From Anaeramoeba flamelloides (taxonomy: Eukaryota > Metamonada > Anaeramoebidae), in assembly GCA_027625915.1 (NCBI GenBank), contig JANTQA010000057.1, forward strand, positions 248,001-312,000: a stretch of 64,000 nucleotides of DNA, written 5' to 3'. Shown in pieces: positions 59,255 through 64,000 of this stretch. Position 1 is the stretch's first letter; each line of letters starts with the position of its first letter. The notes beneath the pieces are model-generated. The model searched no databases. It had not been told where the DNA came from and saw nothing but the letters and a program-made list of their open reading frames with translations. Both the position numbers and the translations under genes were made by a program.

Positions 59255-62090
59255 TAAGATTTTACAATTATGGGTAATGATACACAATTAGAAATAGTTT
59301 TACCGGTACATTTTCTCTCATTTAGTTAATACTATTTCGAAATGATCAGAAATGTTATAATCATACAAGACTCCAATTTCTTTCACACAAAATGGGTTGA
59401 ATTCTATTCCCTAAAATTTATTTTTTTTGAATTTTGATTTTTTCAGAAAAAAAATAAAAAATTTTTAAAAAATCCAAATTAACCTTTAAACTGAGTATAT
59501 TAGCACTATTGTTGCTTCGAAATTGTTAAAAAAGTGTTTTTTTTTCTGGTTAAAAAATTTTGGAGTATTTTCAATTTTGGGGTATTTTCAATAATATTTG
59601 ATAGATTCTTTAAACTTAAATGCTATATAAGCTATTTCCAAGTATGCGGGGTAATTTTATTTTAAAATATATCTTTTTAACACAATCTTAAAAAAAATAT
59701 TTAAATGTAAAAAAGCATTAAATTTGATTTATAAATTCTTGATAATAATTCAATTTTTTTTCTTTATATTGTATTAAATGAATAAAAGATATTAATTTTC
59801 TGAAGAAATTTTATCGGGGATTTTTTTAGGAGTAAAAATTGGTGTTTATTATTTTCTTTTTGATCCAACAAATCATTTTCATAACTTTTATAATTTCAAC
59901 AAATTTTAAAATAGAATTGAAAACATATAAATACATTTGATTGTTTTATTAAATTGTTTGAAGCATTTTCAAATTTCCAGTTATTTATTGGAATTGGTTG
60001 TACATTGTTTTCATCAAAAAAGTGCTATTTTTTTACCATTTTCGGAAATATTGCAATGAACATATTTAAAAAAAAATAATTTATACACTAATTAAATTCG
60101 TATTAATATTTAACTCAATTTAGTATTTTTAATTTAACAAATAAAATCACGAAAAAAAGATTATTTTTTATGAAATGTAAAAAAAAAAAAAAAAAAAAAA
60201 ATGCCCCACTTTTTGGGACATATCCTAACAATACAGACTATAAATCTAAAAAAATAATAAAGGACTTTTTAATATTATTCCGAGATATTAATAAAATCCT
60301 CAGAACAAACAGAACAAACTGTATTTTATTTACTTTCTTTTGTTTGTAAAAATTTGAAAAAAAAATATTTACGAAAATTGAATTATACAATAAAAATTAA
60401 TCTCAATAGTTAAAATAAAATTCCAACTGGTATTGTCTAATTAAATAATACTATTAAATTTAATTTCGAGATTTTAACAAGTATAAAATTATGAAATTGT
60501 TCAAAATTTAAAAATTACTATATTATTCGTACTATTTCCGATAGACGAATAATCTAAAACAAAAAATTATCTGTTTTTAAAAAAATTTGTATTTTAGAAT
60601 GTGTAACGAATTATTATTTTTTATTAAAATTTACTTTATATTTTAATTTATTTTTTAATCAATTACAAATCAGAATAAATACATTACTATTGAATAGTAA
60701 TAAACAATTAAAATAATTTTTATAAGTAATATTGTACATATATTAGTTATCGAATAAATTATTTATTAAAAAAACAAAACGGTTTTTTTGTTGTGTAAAG
60801 TAAACCAAAAAAATTTTCCAGTAGAAAATGATATTTTTTAATAAAGTAAGTTTTTAAATTTACGATTTTTGTAAAAACTATCCAAAAAATCATTAAATAT
60901 GGTTTCCAAGTAATAAAATAGAACTTAATATGAAAAAAACGGAAATCACACAAGAAACTAATACAATTTTTAATTTTAATTTTTTTTCCAAGATAATTAT
61001 TTCTTAATTACGTTCTTAGAAAATTTTTAAATCTATTCAAATTCCACAATTTATTCCAAAAGTAATTATAATCTTTGAGATTTTAAGGGTTATTAATACA
61101 TTAAACTATTTTTGTTATATATTAAAAAAAAAAAAAAAAACAATATACAAATTGAGAATTATAATATCAATTTCAAAAAGAAATTAGAAGAATTAAGATC
61201 CTATCCAATATTAAATTCGGTTAAATAAAAAAATATTTTTGTAATTTTCATTTTTTTTTTTAATAAAAAAAAAGTACATTTATGAATATTTTCTCTATCT
61301 CATTTAAATTTTATTAGATCCCCATATAAAATTAATCTAAATTATTTCACTTTACTTTCTTTTTTTTTTTTTTCAGTCAAGAATACAAATCTAAAAAAGA
61401 TTTTCTTTTATTGAACATAATAAAGTTAAAACAAAAAGAAAAGTGTTTTACAATGAAAATTCAAAAAAAAACTCGAATTTTGTATTTTTTTTAATTTCAA
61501 TCAATCCAAATTACAAAAATTTAAAATTTACCTCAAAGTTCAATGCAAAAGAACCCAATTAAAAATCAAAATTTGAGTTTCAAATAGATTTTAAAAATAT
61601 CTTTGAGTTTTTACACCAAATAATAAGAAAAATATTTGGGAAATCGAAATATAATTTTTAATTATTCAAAAAAAATCAATTATTCTTTTTTTTTAGCTTT
61701 GATCTTTTGAAATAAACTTTATTTTTTTTTGAAAATTTTAATTACTTTTCCTTCATTTATCTAATTAGAATATTGAAAGTGTCAAAGCTTTTTTTCTTCA
61801 AGACAATTAAGCTTGTAAAATATATTTTATGATATTTTGACTTAGAATTCAAAGTTAAGAAAAATTAGAGAGGTTTGGTTGAAAATTTTAATTGTTTTAC
61901 CTTAAAACAAAAATACTTTGATACAAAACCTCAATTTTAAAAATGGATTTTATTTAGAATACCAACAAACACCATGATTTTTCAAACGATTCTAACTGAA
62001 TATCCAAAAAACAAAATTTTATAAAACAAGAATATTTTTCATTTTTTTGACACAAACTTTGAAATCTTTTTTATTACTTAATAATAACAA

Positions 62091-63390
62091 ATGGAGACAA
62101 ACTTTGATAAATTACTTGAAGACGAACTTCCAAAAATTAAAGATCTTGCAACCAAAGAAGGAAATCTATCACTTGCACTTGAACAATTATATGGTTTAGA
62201 AAAACAAACAAGAGCTGTAAATATTTTTTTTTTCTTTTTCTTTTTCTTTTTATTTCTTGTTTTTTTCAAAAAGAAAAAAAAAAGGAAAAAAAAACACTTC
62301 AAAATGAAAATCAAAAAGAAAATCAAACAATATTAAAAAACGATATTAAAAAAAGGAATGGAATTGAACATAAAACCCAAATTAACTTTAAAAAACTTGG
62401 ATAATTAACAAAACTTTTAAAAAAAAAAAAAATAAAATAAAAAGACTGAAAGTTTTTCTCATACAAGCATTGTTTGCAAAGAAATTGTCAAATTATGTTT
62501 TGAGTGTAATGAATGGGCACAATTACAAGAGTGTTTGATTCTTCTTTCGAAAAAAAGAAACCAATCAAAAACTGTCATTCAACATATTGTGCAAGAGGCC
62601 ATGCAGCTACTTGACAAGACACCAGATCATGAAACCAAGATGGGATTAATTGATACCCTTCGCTCTATTACCGAAGGAAAGGTTTATGTCGAAGTTGAGA
62701 GAGCAAGAATTACTCGAGTTTTGTGTGAAATAAAAGAAAAAGAAGGAGAATTGCGCACAGCATCCAAGCTCTTACAAGAATTGCAAGTTGAAACATTTGG
62801 ACAAATGGAAAAAAGAGAAAAAGTTGATTTCTTACTAGAGCAAATGAGGCTATGTATTGCACTTGGTGATTGGACAAAGTGTGTTGTAATAAGCCGAAAA
62901 ATTACTTCAAAAACCTTAGCTGATGAATCAATCATGGTAAATATCCAAACTATTATTTAATACTTTTCTTCTTTTTTCTAGCTTTTGACATTTTATCGGT
63001 CTATTTTCAAATTTTGAATTTTGTTTTTTTTCTTGATGAACTGAACTGAACTTTTTACTCATTCTTTTGAATGAACAATACTCTATTTTATTGATCTTTC
63101 TTTTTTTCCCTTTCTTCAATTTCTTTCAAATTATTTTTATTGTAGGATTTAAAAATTAGATATTACGAATTACTTTCTGAATATTATTCACACAAAAGAG
63201 CATATTTAAACAACTGTAGATGCTATTTAGAAATATTTCAAACAGAATCAGTTCAAAAAGATAAACAATTGTGGACTAAAGCACTTGCCAACATTGTAAT
63301 TTATACCGTTTTAACACCATATGGAGTCGAACAAGTTGATCTTTCACATCGAGTATTTAAAGAAAAAAATCTCAAAGACTTACCAATTAA
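62091..63390 (+). CDS. RPN5: 26S proteasome regulatory subunit Rpn5 (PSMD12), partial, first 287 residues
   Basis: Exons are 62091-62216, 62445-62936 and 63146-63390, with introns of 228 and 209 bp. Joins give KQTRA|TESFSHTSIVCKEIVKLCFE and ESIM|DLKIRYYELL, matching PSMD12. The family blocks are strong: LSLALEQLYGLEKQTR, GLIDTLRSITEGKVYVEVERARIT, LLQELQVETFGQMEKREKVDFLLEQMRLC and YTVLTPYGVEQVDLSHR. Rpn5 is a PCI-domain subunit of the 19S lid. The visible part is the helical-repeat N-terminal region; the PCI domain lies past the window end. Exon 3 ends LPIK with a GTAAAT donor in phase 2, and no matching next exon was found in the remaining 610 bp, so the next intron is long. Confidence 0.93.
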
Positions 63391-64000
63391 GTAAATATAA
63401 TTTCCTTTAAAAACAAAAATTCTTTATTCAATATTGAAAACATACAAAAAAAAAATTACATTTTCATTTTTTTTTTAGCCTCACTTTAAAATTAAAAAGC
63501 ACATACCTTCTATCAAAATCTAATTCGAATTATTATTTTTTTAATCTTTTAAGATGATTTATAAAGCTTTATATTTACAAAATAGCTTGAAAATCAACTT
63601 TTTACTTGATTAAAATTGTTTTATTTCACATTTAATTAACTTTTCTCGATAATCTGTGTCTCAATCTTAAATTCAAATAAATTTTATTTTGATATTTATA
63701 AAACACATTTATTGAGTATTTTTTTTTTTTCAAATTCGATAATTTTTGAGACAATAATTTTTCATGTATTAAAAAAAATAATCAAATCTTTTCAGAGTCC
63801 AGAATTGCACTTAAACTACAGTGGTGTAAATAACCCGTGTTGACAACCTTTAACCCATTACAAAAATTTAACTGGTGTTTTTTTTTCAGACTTGGGTATT
63901 TGAAGATAGGAAGACTCACGTATATTCTTGGTTCGGATTTAAATTGACTTCAGAGGTTATATCTTTGATTATTCGAAATGGCTCAATAATATTAAATGCT
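63391..64000 (+). other. Start of a long Rpn5 intron
   Basis: Donor GTAAAT at 63391. Possible acceptors at about 63478, 63793 and 63890 do not lead into the expected Rpn5 continuation (a KYKDLLKLF-like block). The end of the interval looks like mobile DNA. Confidence 0.55.
63819..64000 (+). mobile_element. Possible Tc1/mariner-type element, left end and transposase-like fragment
   Basis: TACAGTGGTGTAAATAACCC at about 63817 has the form of a Tc1/mariner terminus (CAGTGGTG after TA). From 63891, right after a TTTTTCAG, a frame is open to the window end and reads THVYSWFGFK and LIIRNGSIILNA. That recalls the VMVWG..F and LVFI.NGTLNA region before the second catalytic Asp in this superfamily. 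Only 70 bp separate the two, so a full-length transposase does not fit unless the 5' part is missing. The call is tentative. Confidence 0.35.

Larger units (their letters stand above)
58109..59625. mobile_element. Element with long (~115-150 bp) terminal inverted repeats, containing R3
   Basis: 58150-58265 and 59475-59590 are inverted copies. Shared words, read inwards, are GAAAATACC, AAAATTTTTTAAC, AACAC..TTTTTAAC, TTCGAAG and TAATATACTCAGTTTAA, at roughly 75-80% identity by eye. The left edge reads TACAGTAGAATTGC, like pogo/Tc1-type ends; the right edge is unclear. Family R copy R3 lies inside and was inserted later. Confidence 0.65.
56707..62090. other. Intergenic region with T3 and a nested inverted-repeat element
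   Basis: After the Tvp15-like stop there are (TA)n tracts near 56985-57006 and then T3 (57095-57637). A 1.5-kb long-inverted-repeat element (58109-59625) follows, with family R copy R3 inside it. From 59.7 to 62.09 kb the DNA is AT-rich with an A23 run at 60179-60201 and an A16-18 run near 61123, and no gene was seen. The Rpn5 promoter must lie in the last part. Confidence 0.6.

Noticed and set aside
1-64000. tRNA, rRNA, snRNA, CRISPR, operon-type promoter or ribosome-binding signals
   Set aside because: No B-box/A-box pair, rRNA segment or regularly spaced repeat array was seen, and bacterial signals do not apply to this intron-bearing eukaryotic DNA.

Overview
This is a very AT-rich eukaryotic nuclear window. 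Genes are split by short GT-AG introns, many proteins are rich in Lys, Asn, Asp and Glu, poly-A and poly-T runs are long, and TAA, TAG and TGA all act as stops, so the standard code applies. The recognisable proteins (cytosolic ribosomal protein uS3, 26S proteasome subunit Rpn5, a REEP/Yop1 protein, a Furry/Tao3/Mor2 protein) point to a free-living protist. The K/E/N-rich style recalls Anaeramoeba or dictyostelids, but that placement is inference. No viral or LTR element was recognised.

Layout: a decayed Mutator-like DNA transposon (about 0.9-3.6 kb, +); a Rhizobiales-like (RLPH2-type) PPP phosphatase gene (4.3-10.05 kb, +) split by an unusual 4.9-kb intron; a 2,992-residue Furry/Tao3/Mor2 protein (13.8-22.9 kb, +); a leucine-zipper protein with a degenerate bZIP basic region (26.0-27.4 kb, -); a polytopic membrane protein ending in a DUF229 sulfatase-like domain whose metal-ligand motifs look lost (34.4-36.9 kb, -); a two-exon REEP/Yop1/HVA22 gene (41.9-42.5 kb, +); ribosomal protein uS3 (48.4-49.5 kb, -); a small leucine-rich-repeat protein (53.2-54.1 kb, -); a five-exon Tvp15/COPI-associated-like four-span protein with a 25-nt exon (55.3-56.7 kb, +); and the first three exons of Rpn5 (62.1-63.4 kb, +), cut by the window end.

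The long spaces between genes are populated by non-autonomous DNA elements recognised by comparing parts of the window with each other. Family T (about 540 bp, three copies) and family S (about 550-850 bp, three copies and a fragment) share terminal motifs. Family R (about 690 bp, three copies and a fragment), family D (about 235 bp, three copies) and family M (about 200 bp, two copies, one almost a perfect palindrome) are separate. There are also single inverted-repeat elements at 37.6, 51.85, 52.2 and 58.1 kb. Two nestings are visible: an element inside an R copy at 37.6 kb, and an R copy inside a long-inverted-repeat element at 58.1-59.6 kb. A possible Tc1/mariner fragment lies in the last Rpn5 intron at the window edge.

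The host genes do not form an operon or one pathway. They cover translation, protein turnover, ER/Golgi membrane organisation, cell morphogenesis and phosphoprotein signalling. The items most worth a second look are the DUF229 pseudoenzyme fused to a multi-span membrane region, the giant phosphatase intron with its repeated hairpins, the zipper protein lacking a DNA-binding basic region, and the shared-terminus MITE families.
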